NCBI GenBank assembly: GCA_045531895.1
Contig: JAZSEW010000098.1
Span: forward strand, 11,220-75,219
Direction of reading: 5' to 3'
Origin: SIG299 sp045531895
GTDB taxonomy: Bacteria; Bacillota; Clostridia; Lachnospirales; Lachnospiraceae
Length of the DNA stretch: 64,000 nucleotides
Shown here: positions 1-8,320 of the stretch, one piece after another
How the letters are laid out: each line of letters opens with the position of its first letter
Numbering within the stretch: position 1 is the stretch's first letter
Notes under the pieces: model-generated
What the model saw: the letters and a program-made list of their open reading frames with translations, nothing else
What the model was told of the DNA's origin: nothing
Databases searched by the model: none
Translations under genes and position numbers: made by a program

Positions 1-1100
1 TATTCCAAGCAATTTGTCGTGTAAATCGATTGGATGGCGATACTAAAGAATTCGGATACATTGTTGACTACAAGCAGCTTTTTGGAAATTTGAAAAATGC
101 TATGGATAAGTATACATCAGGTGCATTTGAAAATTACGATCCTGAGGATGTTGATGGGCTCATCAAGGATAGAAGTGAAGAAGCTATTAAACATTTTAAG
201 GAAGTTTACGACGAACTGGAAGAACTATGCGAAGGAGTTGAAGTTCCAAGAGAAGATTTGCAGTACCTACATTATTTCTGTGGTGTTTCCGGAATGAGCG
301 AAGACATGGATGAAATCTATGCACGCCTGCGAGAAAAGCTTTATAAACTTGTAAGCAGTTTAGTTAGAGCCTTTGCTGAAGCAAAGCAGTACATGGTAGA
401 TATTTGCAATGCAACGGAACTTAAGGAATACGAAGATAAGGTTCACTTTTATATTGAGTTGAAGCAAACAATCGGAAATAAGAGTGGTGATTTTTTAGAT
501 TTTAAGGCCTATGAGCCTGATATGCGAAAGCTCATAGATAATTATATTGTGGCTTCCGATAGCATTAAAATTGGAGAATTTGATGATTTAACTCTTCTTG
601 ATTTTGTTTCAAACCAAGGTGAAACGTTAACCGATGAAGATAGTTCCTCCGGCCAAAAAGAAGGTGCTGCAGAAGCTATTGAAAACAATATTCGTCGCAA
701 GATGGTTGAAAAGGTTACGGTGAATCCTAGGTATTATGACAAGATGTCTGCTATCTTGGAAAAATTAATTCAGGAGAGACAGCAGGGCGTTTTGTCTTAT
801 AAGGAACTTCTTGAGCAATATATTAAATTGGCAAAAAATGTCGAACATCCAGAAGAGAATGAAGACTACCCGGAAAGTATCAGAAAGAGTAGAGCATTGC
901 AGGCTCTTTATGATAACCTGGGTGAGGATGAAGAGTTAGCACTCAAACTTCACGAGGCTGTTATTAGTAGTAAGATGAGTGGATTCCGTGGAGATTCTAT
1001 AAAAGAAAATAGAATCAAGAGGGCATTATTTGCAATTCTCAATGACGATGCTACAGTAGAGCGTCTGTTTAAAATCATTGAGAAGCAGGAGGAATACTAA
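1..1100 (+). CDS. hsdR: Type I restriction endonuclease R subunit, C-terminal part (5' truncated by window)
   Basis: The reading frame is open from base 3 and runs to TAA at 1098-1100, so only the C-terminal part of the protein lies in the window. The first residues read FQAICRVNR followed by a GYIVDY stretch, which matches helicase motif VI and the following strand of the HsdR translocase. The rest is a charged, mostly helical C-terminal region typical of HsdR, which contacts the HsdM/HsdS methyltransferase core. HsdR cleaves DNA after ATP-driven translocation. The endonuclease and other helicase motifs would lie upstream. The internal TTG at base 30 is not a start. The YgjP-like protease gene follows after 3 bp and is probably cotranscribed. 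Family call is confident; specificity cannot be told. Confidence 0.88.
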   Translation, partial: FQAICRVNRLDGDTKEFGYIVDYKQLFGNLKNAMDKYTSGAFENYDPEDVDGLIKDRSEEAIKHFKEVYDELEELCEGVEVPREDLQYLHYFCGVSGMSEDMDEIYARLREKLYKLVSSLVRAFAEAKQYMVDICNATELKEYEDKVHFYIELKQTIGNKSGDFLDFKAYEPDMRKLIDNYIVASDSIKIGEFDDLTLLDFVSNQGETLTDEDSSSGQKEGAAEAIENNIRRKMVEKVTVNPRYYDKMSAILEKLIQERQQGVLSYKELLEQYIKLAKNVEHPEENEDYPESIRKSRALQALYDNLGEDEELALKLHEAVISSKMSGFRGDSIKENRIKRALFAILNDDATVERLFKIIEKQEEY

Positions 1101-1103
1101 TAT

Positions 1104-1823
1104 ATGAGAATTGTGATTTCGGGCATACCGATTGATATTCATAAAAAGAATATTAAAAATATGCACCTTCAGGTTAAACCGCCGGATGGTCATGTTGTTA
1201 TTTCAGCCCCGTCTTCTATGGATGATAAGGCTATTGAGGTATATGCTCGAACCAATCTCAGCTGGATAAAGAAGCAGATTGAAAAATATCAGCAGCAACC
1301 TCGAGAAGACAAGCGTCAATATGTCAGTGGTGAAACAATATATATTTGGGGCAGACAATATTTTCTGAAATTTATTCCAAGTTCTCAAAGAAATAGTTTT
1401 GATATACAGGGCAATAAAGTAATTCTTTCAATGAGAGAGAATAGTACAGTTAAACAAAGAGAAGCCTATGTTCGTGAACAATATCGATTGATATTAAAAA
1501 AGGAGATAGAGCGAATTCTTCCCAAGTGGGAGAAGATTACTGGGCTTTATTGTGATTCATGGCATACTAAATATATGACGACAAGATGGGGGACGTGTAA
1601 TATAGAGAAGAAAAAGATTTGGATAAATCTTCAACTAGTGCAGAAACCTGTACAATGTTTAGAGTATGTTATTTTGCATGAACTTATACATCTAATTGAA
1701 AAAACGCATAATTCAAAGTTTACGGCATACATGGACGCATATATGAAAGACTGGAGGAAAGTTCGTAAGGAATTGAATGATTATAGGTTGGATTACTATG
1801 AAGCACAAAACAGTGAAGAGTAG
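1104..1823 (+). CDS. YgjP-like (DUF45/SprT-related) metallopeptidase
   Basis: This 239-residue protein has an HELIH zinc motif at residues 192-196 and a further His at 202, the HExxH-x5-H arrangement of the YgjP/DUF45 family, distantly related to SprT and WLM proteases. Upstream are the RWGTC segment (about 161-165) and a beta-rich N-terminus, both usual for the family. There is no signal peptide, so it should act in the cytoplasm. It starts 3 bp after hsdR, with GGAGG at 1087-1091. Genes of this family are frequently found as the last gene of type I restriction loci; the role is unproven, and protein-DNA turnover or control of restriction subunits are possibilities. Family call is secure; function is inference from context. 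Confidence 0.85.
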   Translation: MRIVISGIPIDIHKKNIKNMHLQVKPPDGHVVISAPSSMDDKAIEVYARTNLSWIKKQIEKYQQQPREDKRQYVSGETIYIWGRQYFLKFIPSSQRNSFDIQGNKVILSMRENSTVKQREAYVREQYRLILKKEIERILPKWEKITGLYCDSWHTKYMTTRWGTCNIEKKKIWINLQLVQKPVQCLEYVILHELIHLIEKTHNSKFTAYMDAYMKDWRKVRKELNDYRLDYYEAQNSEE

Positions 1824-2008
1824 TAATATGTAATGGAGATTTGATAAAGGCTTACTGCGAAACTGGTGAGTGGCTTACAATTGTAAAAATATTTTTGGCT
1901 ATTCATCGTAAGAATATGTCTATTAAGCATACCCTACTTGTGGAAGTACGGATGTGAAGTAGTAAAATATTAGTATACAAAGAACTTTGACTTAGAAAAG
2001 GAGGCATT

Positions 2009-3520
2009 ATGGCAATACCAACCAACATAAAAACCTTACTATCCGGCAATGTTGTCGAATGGGCAAGAATAGAGTTTAAAGAAACATGGGACCCGGCGGC
2101 TTCCCTCAAATCCGTTTGCGCTTTTGCCAACGATTTGGACAACTGGGGTGGCGGTTATATCGTTATCGGTGTAGAAGAAGAGAATGGTCGTCCGGTGTAT
2201 CCGTTAAAGGGTATTCCTGCGGAAAAGCTGGATGTTTATCAGAAGGATATTTTTGCAAAGTGCAAGCTTATTCGTCCTGCTTACATGCCTATCATCGAGG
2301 TCGTGGATTATCAAGACAAGCAATTTATTGTGCTTTGGTGTCCGGGTGGCGAAACACGCCCATACTCCTCGCCTAAGACTATGGCAAAGGATAATAAGGA
2401 GCGCATTCATTATATCCGCAAGGCATCCAATTCCGTGGAGCCGTCTGACGAGGAGGAAAAGGATTTGTTCAATCTGGCGAACCGTGTACCGTTTGATGAC
2501 CGTGTCAATCATCAGGCGGAGTTGTCGGATTTGAATATCACCCTCATCCGGAATTATCTGAAAGAAGTTAATAGTTCGCTGTTTGATAAGGCGCAGATAG
2601 GGGACTTTGTTGAAGTGTGCCGTGACATGAATATCATCAGCACCCTGCCGGAATATATCAAGCCAAAGAACGTGGGACTGATGTTTTTTAGTCTGGAGCC
2701 GGACAAGTTCTTTCCGTACACTCAGATTGATGTGGTGCAATTCCCAAGTGGACTTGGCGGTAATGACATCATTGAAAAGACCTTTAAAGGACCAATTCAA
2801 CAGCAATTGCGGGAAGCACTTCAATACATCCGCAACATGATTATCACGGAAAAGGTAGTGAAGCATCCGGACCGTGCGGAGGCAGACCGTTTCTTCAATT
2901 TCCCGTATGCGGCAATTGAAGAGGCTCTGTCTAATGCGGTATATCACCGTGCCTACGATGAACGTGAACCAATCGAAGTTCGCGTTGAGAAAGACCGCAT
3001 TGAAATTGTAAGCTTCCCGGGTCCGGACCGTTCTGTTACAATTGAGGGCTTAAAGAGTTATCGTGTGTCTAACCGTCGTTACAGAAATCGTCGCATCGGT
3101 GATTTCTTAAAGGAATTGCATTTGACAGAAGGTCGTAACACCGGCTTTAAGAAAATTTTAAATGCGCTGGAAGTAAATGGTTCTCCAACACCGGAATTTG
3201 AAACTGACGAGGACAGAACATATTTTATTACAAGGCTGTTTGTGCATGAAAGGTTTTATGAGGATTTAGAAAATGAACCAAAAGTGAGCCAAAAAGTGAG
3301 CCAAAAAGTGAGCCGAAAAGTGAGTCGAAAAGGAGCCGAAAGAAGGCAGGAAATATTAAATATTTTGGAGGATAATCCTTCGACTACACAAACTGAAATT
3401 ATGGAAAAACTGAATTTGTCAAGAAGACAAGTACAGTGGATTATGCAAGAGTTACAAAATGAAGGAATCCTTGTAAGAGAAGGTACCAATAGGAATGGAC
3501 GCTGGATAGTGAATTTATAG
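2009..3520 (+). CDS. AlbA_2 (Schlafen-like) DNA-binding / HATPase protein with winged-helix tail
   Basis: The 503-residue product starts with an AlbA_2-type region (about residues 15-140: EFKETW, then SVCAFAND and GGGYIVIGVEE). A GHKL-type ATPase region follows, with an N-box-like EEALSNAVYHRAY near residues 300-315. Residues 425-441 are a KVSQ/KVSR tandem repeat, and the last 62 residues look like a winged helix (QTEIMEKLNLSRRQVQWIMQEL). These proteins are often labelled RecG-related or putative transcriptional regulators, and some members occur in defence islands. It begins at ATG 2009 behind AAGGAGG and is separated from the restriction genes by 185 bp. Role in defence or regulation is inferred from neighbours only. 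Confidence 0.8.
   Translation: MAIPTNIKTLLSGNVVEWARIEFKETWDPAASLKSVCAFANDLDNWGGGYIVIGVEEENGRPVYPLKGIPAEKLDVYQKDIFAKCKLIRPAYMPIIEVVDYQDKQFIVLWCPGGETRPYSSPKTMAKDNKERIHYIRKASNSVEPSDEEEKDLFNLANRVPFDDRVNHQAELSDLNITLIRNYLKEVNSSLFDKAQIGDFVEVCRDMNIISTLPEYIKPKNVGLMFFSLEPDKFFPYTQIDVVQFPSGLGGNDIIEKTFKGPIQQQLREALQYIRNMIITEKVVKHPDRAEADRFFNFPYAAIEEALSNAVYHRAYDEREPIEVRVEKDRIEIVSFPGPDRSVTIEGLKSYRVSNRRYRNRRIGDFLKELHLTEGRNTGFKKILNALEVNGSPTPEFETDEDRTYFITRLFVHERFYEDLENEPKVSQKVSQKVSRKVSRKGAERRQEILNILEDNPSTTQTEIMEKLNLSRRQVQWIMQELQNEGILVREGTNRNGRWIVNL
3280..3330 (+). repeat. In-frame 12-bp tandem repeat inside the AlbA_2 gene
   Basis: The unit AAAGTGAGCCAA begins at 3281, 3293, 3305 and 3317, the last copies carrying C-to-T or A-to-G changes; a shortened fifth copy follows. 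It encodes alternating KVSQ/KVSR between the ATPase region and the winged helix. Because the unit is 12 bp, gain or loss of copies would alter linker length without frameshift. Confidence 0.9.
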
Positions 3521-3561
3521 AAACTTGTTGATACCATTTAAAATATGAGTAAAGAAACACA

Positions 3562-3642
3562 GTGAGATTCAAAAAAGTGCCGAAGAACTATCAAAGAGTG
3601 CCGAAGACGCTTAACAAAGTGCCGGAGAAGTGCCGAAGCTAT
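3562..3642 (+). repeat. Degenerate 21-bp repeat tract, probable relic of a repeat-bearing gene tail
   Basis: Two 21-bp units starting AAAGTGCCGAAG/AGAGTGCCGAAG are followed by two shorter AAGTGCC(G/A) copies. In the open frame they read KVPKNYQ, RVPKTLN, KVPEKC. The open frame runs from 3562 to 3762 but has no good ribosome binding site and no recognisable domain. The layout, 40 bp after a gene that itself ends with KVSQ/KVSR repeats, suggests debris of a second related gene. A short real peptide cannot be excluded. Confidence 0.45.
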
Positions 3643-3720
3643 AAAACAAGGATGGCATACAAAATCAGCAGAATATTTATCAGATTCATCAGAATAATTA
3701 GCAGAAAAGTTACACAGATT

Positions 3721-3762
3721 TTATCCCCCGTCTTATACGAAAAGTGTATAAGCGGGGGATAA
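3721..3762. repeat. Near-perfect long hairpin
   Basis: Arms 3721-3738 (TTATCCCCCGTCTTATAC) and 3746-3762 (GTATAAGCGGGGGATAA) pair with a single bulged base around a 7-nt loop. There is no T-run directly after it, so it is a weak terminator; it may be a palindromic repeat element or the end of an exchanged segment. Confidence 0.7.
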
Positions 3763-4131
3763 AGTTTTGTCCCCTTACAAATCAGAAGATGTGCCACCAG
3801 AACGGTTTTGGCAAGTGGAGGTAAGTGTGGGGTTGTAAAGGTAAGTAGGAACAAGTGGAACGGTTGGAATGGGAAGTGTGGGAGGTGACAACACTTCTAG
3901 GACACTTGCGGTCACAGATACGAATGGTTTATAGTGGTATTCAAATGGCAGATATGATAATATGGTTTTTAAATACGATTTGATATTGCTGTTGGAAAGA
4001 GAGGAAGGCACGTCAAATATATGTGGGACATACCATGTCTCATTTGCTTAAACAGGGCATTTGCTCACTTTGTGTCCTGTAATTTGCTCACACGGAGAAG
4101 TAATATGAAACCATCAGGAGGTTGACGAATT
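3763..4131. other. Gene-poor stretch with short direct and inverted repeats upstream of an XRE gene
   Basis: I see no convincing gene here. Near its right end the heptamer ATTTGCT occurs at 4042, 4059 and 4082 (twice extended to ATTTGCTCAC), next to a GGGACAT-ACC-ATGTCTC dyad at 4025-4041. These sit 40-110 bp before the XRE regulator and could be its operators. The remainder looks like decayed coding DNA that I cannot identify. Confidence 0.4.
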
Positions 4132-4653
4132 ATGAACCAAATTAAAATCGGAAATTTTATTAAGGAATTGAGAAAAGAACAAAAACTCACGCAGGAACAA
4201 TTGGCGGAAAAGTTCGGTGTAGCCAGAAGAACGGTCTCCAGATGGGAAACAGGAAGCAATATGCCGGATTTGGATATCCTTATAGAAATGGCTGACTTTT
4301 TTGACGTTGATCTCCGTGAAATTTTGGATGGAGAAAGGAGAAGTGAGAAAATGAACCAACAATTAAAAGAAACTGTATTAAAGGTCGCAGAATACAGTAA
4401 TGAAGAAAAGAAGAGAAGTACGAGAGTTGTACTTATTTATTTTGTACTCGGAATTATTGCTTTGGTTTCAAACCTTGCAATGGAGTTTGTGGAGTTGCCG
4501 GATAGCTTTCTTGTCGGTTTCTTGGAAGGTAGTACAATAAGTCTTGCGATAGGTGCTATGATCATGGGAATTCTTTATGCGACAGGAATGTTAAGTAAAG
4601 TATTTGCATTTAAAAGAAGGTTGCTGAGAAAGGAAGATATGAATGAAGTGTAA
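4132..4653 (+). CDS. XRE-family HTH regulator with C-terminal membrane segments
   Basis: Residues 5-62 form a clear HTH_3 domain (FIKELRKEQKLTQEQLAEKFGVARRTVSRWETG). After a charged linker come two hydrophobic helices at about 100-120 and 128-152, so the protein of 173 residues is probably anchored in the membrane with the DNA-binding domain in the cytoplasm. The ATG at 4132 is preceded by CAGGAGG. The next gene overlaps its end by 11 bp and encodes a second small membrane protein, suggesting the two act together. The ligand or signal is unknown. XRE-TM proteins of this kind are common in Clostridia and generally uncharacterised. Confidence 0.85.
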   Translation: MNQIKIGNFIKELRKEQKLTQEQLAEKFGVARRTVSRWETGSNMPDLDILIEMADFFDVDLREILDGERRSEKMNQQLKETVLKVAEYSNEEKKRSTRVVLIYFVLGIIALVSNLAMEFVELPDSFLVGFLEGSTISLAIGAMIMGILYATGMLSKVFAFKRRLLRKEDMNEV

Positions 4654-4825
4654 AACAAAGAATGCTGTGGTTTTGTGTTTTGCAATTGCAGGATTGATGA
4701 TTCTCTCATATTGCATTTTTGTGGAAACGGAATCTTCCTTTTTACTTCCTATAGGAATGTTATGTGTGACAATCGGTAATGTGATTTACGGAATATTTAC
4801 TTATAAACAAAATAAATGGGAGTGA
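4643..4825 (+). CDS. Small two-helix membrane protein
   Basis: A 60-residue product with two hydrophobic segments (about 8-26 and 33-52) and a short charged tail. Its ATG lies inside the last codons of the XRE-TM gene in another frame, and the purine-rich AGAAAGGAAG upstream can serve as ribosome binding site, so translation is likely coupled. No family recognised. The strong terminator 20 bp downstream supports a two-gene transcript. Possible partner or modulator of the membrane-bound regulator; this is inference from position only. Confidence 0.65.
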   Translation: MKCKTKNAVVLCFAIAGLMILSYCIFVETESSFLLPIGMLCVTIGNVIYGIFTYKQNKWE

Positions 4826-4844
4826 GGTGAGGCATTAAATTACG

Positions 4845-4895
4845 CTACATCATGTTCATTATCTTGTTTGAAATGAACATGATGTAGTTTTGTAT
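4845..4895 (+). terminator. Rho-independent terminator
   Basis: Perfect 16-bp stem, 4845-4860 with 4872-4887, loop of 11 nt, followed by TTTTGTATT. It ends the XRE-TM operon and faces the convergent aldo-keto reductase gene, for which it may also act in reverse. Confidence 0.9.
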
Positions 4896-4902
4896 TATAT
4901 AA

Positions 4903-6045
4903 TTAGTTTTCGCTATTACAAAGAATATTACACACCTTTTCTAAATTCTTACGGATTTCTAAATGCTGAGGGCACTTTTTCTCGCAAAGACCGCACTGCT
5001 TACAGTCTGCAAAGGTTTTTCCGCCTTTTTTGAGATATTCGCGCATCATATGCATGGCGTGGTCCTTTAAGCCGTATACGTTGTAATAGGTCCACATCTC
5101 AAAAATGTGAGGAATATTGATTTCTACAGGACATGGCTGGCAGTATTTACAACCGGTACAGTACAGCTCGGAGAACTTTTTGAGTTCTTCCATGGCTGTG
5201 CCAAGGGCTGTCCATTCTTCGGCGGAGAAGGTGGTGTCGTCGGAGGCAACTTTAATATTCTTTTGTACCATTTCAAGATTCTGCATACCGGAAAGGGCGC
5301 AGTTTAAGTTTGGATTGCCAAGACAGAATTTAAAGGCCAGTTCGTATGTAGCGATGGATGGCTTGCCGGTCAATTTTGCGTAAAGGTCGGTTGGAGCTGC
5401 AAGTCGTCCGCCACCAACAGGTCCCATGGCAACGGTGCCAAGACCTTTTTCATTTACATATTTAATCATTTCTTCGTTAGAACGGTCAAGAAGATTGTAC
5501 TGGCAGAGCATGGATTCCATCTTGACACCACGTTCTTCGGCAGTATCTACGATATGCTTGATTGCGGATGGGTGGTCGTGGAAGGAGAAGGAAATGTGAC
5601 GAATCAGTCCTTCTTCCTTTGCTTTTGCGGCAGCCTCTAAAAGTCCTTCCGGCGCAATAACGTCATCAAAGGAACCGCGGTTGATACCCCAGAAATGATA
5701 AAAATCGATGTGGTCGGTACCGAGACGGGTAAGACTGCGCTCTAAGTGTTCACGGTAACCGTCGGCACCCATACCCTTGTCCACAGGGCACTTGGTAGAA
5801 ATCAGGATATCATTGCGGAACTCCTTTACGGCGCGGCCAAGAGCTGCTTCACTGTTGGAATTGCAATAAAATGGGGCGGTATCAAAGTAGTTTACACCGT
5901 TCTGATACGCATAGGCAATCATTTCATCAACCTTATCTTGGTCCACAAGCTTCTGGCCGTCTTTTTCGTACTCAGGAAAGCGCATGCAGCCAAAACCAAG
6001 CGCAGAGATTTTTTCACCGGTATTTCCAAATTTACGATAATTCAT
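4903..6045 (-). CDS. Aldo-keto reductase with C-terminal ferredoxin domain
   Basis: The 380-residue protein begins MNYRKFGNTGEKIS, the usual start of the family, with AAGGAAG 8 nt before; an earlier in-frame ATG at 6120 would add 25 unrelated residues and is rejected. The AKR barrel shows the DTAPFY tyrosine motif, the STK lysine and the HFWG histidine region. The last 100 residues hold two Cys-rich motifs, CTGCKYCQPCP and CKQCGLCEKKCP, for 4Fe-4S clusters. Such Fe-S aldo-keto reductases are common in anaerobic Firmicutes and Bacteroidetes; the substrate is unknown. Cytoplasmic. It is monocistronic, with its own promoter at 6086-6113. Confidence 0.9.
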   Translation of the reverse strand: MNYRKFGNTGEKISALGFGCMRFPEYEKDGQKLVDQDKVDEMIAYAYQNGVNYFDTAPFYCNSNSEAALGRAVKEFRNDILISTKCPVDKGMGADGYREHLERSLTRLGTDHIDFYHFWGINRGSFDDVIAPEGLLEAAAKAKEEGLIRHISFSFHDHPSAIKHIVDTAEERGVKMESMLCQYNLLDRSNEEMIKYVNEKGLGTVAMGPVGGGRLAAPTDLYAKLTGKPSIATYELAFKFCLGNPNLNCALSGMQNLEMVQKNIKVASDDTTFSAEEWTALGTAMEELKKFSELYCTGCKYCQPCPVEINIPHIFEMWTYYNVYGLKDHAMHMMREYLKKGGKTFADCKQCGLCEKKCPQHLEIRKNLEKVCNILCNSEN

Positions 6046-6085
6046 AGTATAGACTTCCTTTCTTGAAACTAACTGGTTTTCATTA

Positions 6086-6113
6086 ATTGTACCATATTTA
6101 AGATGGAAATCAA
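6086..6113 (-). promoter_or_regulatory. Promoter of the Fe-S aldo-keto reductase gene
   Basis: On the minus strand TTGATT (6108-6113), a 16-bp spacer and TACAAT (6086-6091) preceded by TGG, an extended -10. The start point would lie about 35 bp before the ATG at 6045. Confidence 0.6.
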
Positions 6114-6149
6114 GTAACAAACAAAAATGTTCATTAAGTAAGTTAATGC

Positions 6150-6263
6150 TTATTTTCCGTTGATTCTTCCTTTGCAGCCTTCTTCGGGCTTGTTGTCGCC
6201 AAAAAGCCAGGCAGAAAGCACAAGCTGTTTGTAGGCGTAGAAACGTGAGTTAACTAAAATTGA
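6150..6263 (-). pseudogene. C-terminal gene relic of unknown family
   Basis: Reading the minus strand, an open frame without a start ends at TAA 6150-6152 and encodes about 37 residues, including SRFYAYKQLVLSAWLFGD and a basic Cys-containing tail. It looks like the last residues of a lost protein-coding gene: it has coding-like codon use but no start. I do not recognise the parent family. Confidence 0.4.
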
Positions 6264-6264
6264 T

Positions 6265-6293
6265 TAGACATACGGTTGTTTTTGTGATATGAT
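6265..6293 (+). promoter_or_regulatory. Promoter for the acetyltransferase-MATE pair
   Basis: TAGACA (6265-6270), 17-bp spacer, TATGAT (6288-6293), about 40 bp before the ATG at 6336. Confidence 0.55.
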
Positions 6294-6335
6294 TGCGGCA
6301 TCGGTATATTAAGAAGTTATAAGAGGAAGTCTGCT

Positions 6336-6914
6336 ATGAATATTACGATAAGGGTGGCATCTGTTAAAGATGCACCAAAGATTTTAGAAATTTATAAGTA
6401 CTACATAAAAAATACTGCCATCACCTTTGAATTTGAGGTGCCCTCGTTGGCAGAGTTTGAGCAGAGAATTGTAACCACACTGCAAAATTACCCATATCTG
6501 GTGGCTGAGGTGGGTGGCGAGATTGCCGGATATGTTTATGCAAGCAGATTCCGCGCGAGGGCAGCGTATGACTGGAGTGTGTCTACCTCGATTTATCTTG
6601 ATGATAGCTATAAGCGAAATGGAATTGGCCGGATGCTGTATGAGAAACTGGAAAATATCCTACGGAAACAAAACATTACTAATGTCTATGCCGGAGTTGC
6701 CGACCCGGTGGAAGAGGACGAGTATCTGACAAGAAATAGCGAGCGGTTCCACGAGGCCATGGGGTATCGGACGGTGGCGCGGTTTCAGAACTGTGGCAGC
6801 AAGTTTGGACGCTGGTACAATTTAATCGAAATGGAAAAAATGATTGGTGAACATGTTTGTCCGCCAAAAGAATTTATACCATTTCGGCAATTACTGTTCA
6901 GTGAGAATAAGTAG
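6336..6914 (+). CDS. GNAT N-acetyltransferase, phosphinothricin/methionine-derivative type
   Basis: This 192-residue protein starts with IRVASVKDAPKILEIY and continues NTAITFEFEVPSLAEF, close to the Pat/YncA-type GNAT acetyltransferases that acetylate the amino group of amino-acid-like compounds. The acetyl-CoA loop appears as YKRNGIGRMLYEKL (about residues 91-104), and the C-terminal GYRTVARFQNCGSKFGRWYN matches the family end. Acts in the cytoplasm. The RBS is AAGAGGAAG before ATG 6336. It lies 14 bp upstream of a MATE exporter gene, so the pair may detoxify a compound by acetylation and export. Substrate not predictable. Confidence 0.85.
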   Translation: MNITIRVASVKDAPKILEIYKYYIKNTAITFEFEVPSLAEFEQRIVTTLQNYPYLVAEVGGEIAGYVYASRFRARAAYDWSVSTSIYLDDSYKRNGIGRMLYEKLENILRKQNITNVYAGVADPVEEDEYLTRNSERFHEAMGYRTVARFQNCGSKFGRWYNLIEMEKMIGEHVCPPKEFIPFRQLLFSENK

Positions 6915-6928
6915 AGGTGGGATAAATT

Positions 6929-8299
6929 ATGCACAAGCTTTATGTTAAAGATGCAAAGTTTTATAAAAAGGTGGCAAGTATTTCCATACCAATCGCTATG
7001 CAGGGTTTAATTACCAGTGGTGTTAATATGATGGATACCATTATGATAGGTAAGATTGGTGAAACGGAACTGTCGGCAGTATCTCTGGCAAATCAGTTTA
7101 TTAATGTATTTCATATTTTTTGTATGGGCATTGGTATGGGGGCTTCTGTGCTGGTGGCCAGATATTTTGGCATGCAGGATAAAGCTTCCTTAAAGAAAAC
7201 AGTGGCAATTATGTTGCGTTTATGTCTTGCCATGGCCACTCTGTTTTGTGTAGCAACCATCTTTTTGCCAGAGCAGATTATGAAAATTTATACGGTGGAA
7301 GCTCCAATTATAGAAAAGGGTGCAGAATATTTGATTTGGTCAGTGGTCAGCTATTTTCTGCTGGGGTTATCTTTAACCTGTACCATAGTGCTTCGAAATG
7401 TGGGCAAAGTGCGACTGCCACTGTACACATCCATTGGTGCATTCTTCGTAAATGTAGGGGCTAACTATATTTTCATTTTCGGTAAGTTTGGTGCGCCACG
7501 TATGGAAGTAGCCGGTGCAGCATTGGGTACGTTAATTGCCAGAATTTTTGAGTTTTCTTTCATTTGTGGCTATTTGTTTTTTAAAGATAAAGAGATTGAG
7601 TTTCGTTTCAAAGATCTGTTTGCACCTGTAGGAAGACTTTGGAACGAGTACATACGTATAAGTATTCCGGTATTAGTCAGTGATGGCATTTTAGCGCTTG
7701 GTAACAATTCGGTTGCCATGGTAGTGGGAAGACTTGGCGAAAGCTTTGTGGCAGCCAATGCAGTTACCACGGTAACCCAGCAGCTAAGCTCTGTTATGAT
7801 ACAGGGATTTTCTCAGGCAGGAGCTATTGTAACCGGATATACGTTAGGAGAAGGAGATAAAGAAAAGGCTCATGAGCAGGGCTATGCTTTTCTGGGAATC
7901 GGTATTGTGTTTGGCGCCGTTGCGGCGGGCATTATTATGCTGATTAGCGGTCCGATGATACATGCCTATAATTTATCCCCGGAAACTGTGGAAATTGCAG
8001 AACAGCTTATGCTTTCCATCAGCTTAATTGTTGTATTTCAGGCGACCAACAGTATTATGACAAAAGGTGTTCTGCGCGGAGGCGGAGATACCAAGGTTCT
8101 CATGGTGGCGGATAATGTTTTTTTATGGGTAGCATCCATTCCGCTTGGCATTTTGGCAGGATTGGTGCTACATTTGCCGGCATTCTGGATCTATTTCTTT
8201 TTAAAGATTGATCAGGTATTAAAGGCATTCTGGTGTGTTATCCGGTTACGTAGCGGAAAGTGGATTAAGAAAATTAAGTCGGAGAAGGAACTGGCCTAA
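6929..8299 (+). CDS. MATE-family multidrug efflux transporter
   Basis: A 456-residue integral membrane protein with about 12 hydrophobic segments and two internally similar halves. The N-terminal half has the typical IPIAMQGLITSGVNMMDTIMIGKIG and the LANQFINV region, and the second half repeats the pattern (IPVLVSDGILALGNNSVAMVVGRLG). MATE carriers export cationic compounds in exchange for Na+ or H+. The gene follows the GNAT acetyltransferase by 14 bp and shares its promoter. A strong terminator ends the unit at 8321-8386. Substrate unknown. Confidence 0.93.
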   Translation: MHKLYVKDAKFYKKVASISIPIAMQGLITSGVNMMDTIMIGKIGETELSAVSLANQFINVFHIFCMGIGMGASVLVARYFGMQDKASLKKTVAIMLRLCLAMATLFCVATIFLPEQIMKIYTVEAPIIEKGAEYLIWSVVSYFLLGLSLTCTIVLRNVGKVRLPLYTSIGAFFVNVGANYIFIFGKFGAPRMEVAGAALGTLIARIFEFSFICGYLFFKDKEIEFRFKDLFAPVGRLWNEYIRISIPVLVSDGILALGNNSVAMVVGRLGESFVAANAVTTVTQQLSSVMIQGFSQAGAIVTGYTLGEGDKEKAHEQGYAFLGIGIVFGAVAAGIIMLISGPMIHAYNLSPETVEIAEQLMLSISLIVVFQATNSIMTKGVLRGGGDTKVLMVADNVFLWVASIPLGILAGLVLHLPAFWIYFFLKIDQVLKAFWCVIRLRSGKWIKKIKSEKELA

Positions 8300-8320
8300 A
8301 TCATACAATGTTGCATAGAT

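Noticed and set aside
2204..2947. 247-residue open frame on the minus strand
   Set aside because: It is a shadow of the AlbA_2/ATPase gene; no RBS, composition of an antisense frame and no domain.
3280..3330. Tandem repeat as a CRISPR array
   Set aside because: The unit is 12 bp without spacers and lies in frame inside a gene.
3562..3762. 66-residue open frame with KVPK repeats as a gene
   Set aside because: No good ribosome binding site, no domain beyond the repeats, and its end lies in the hairpin. Kept as repeat relic only.
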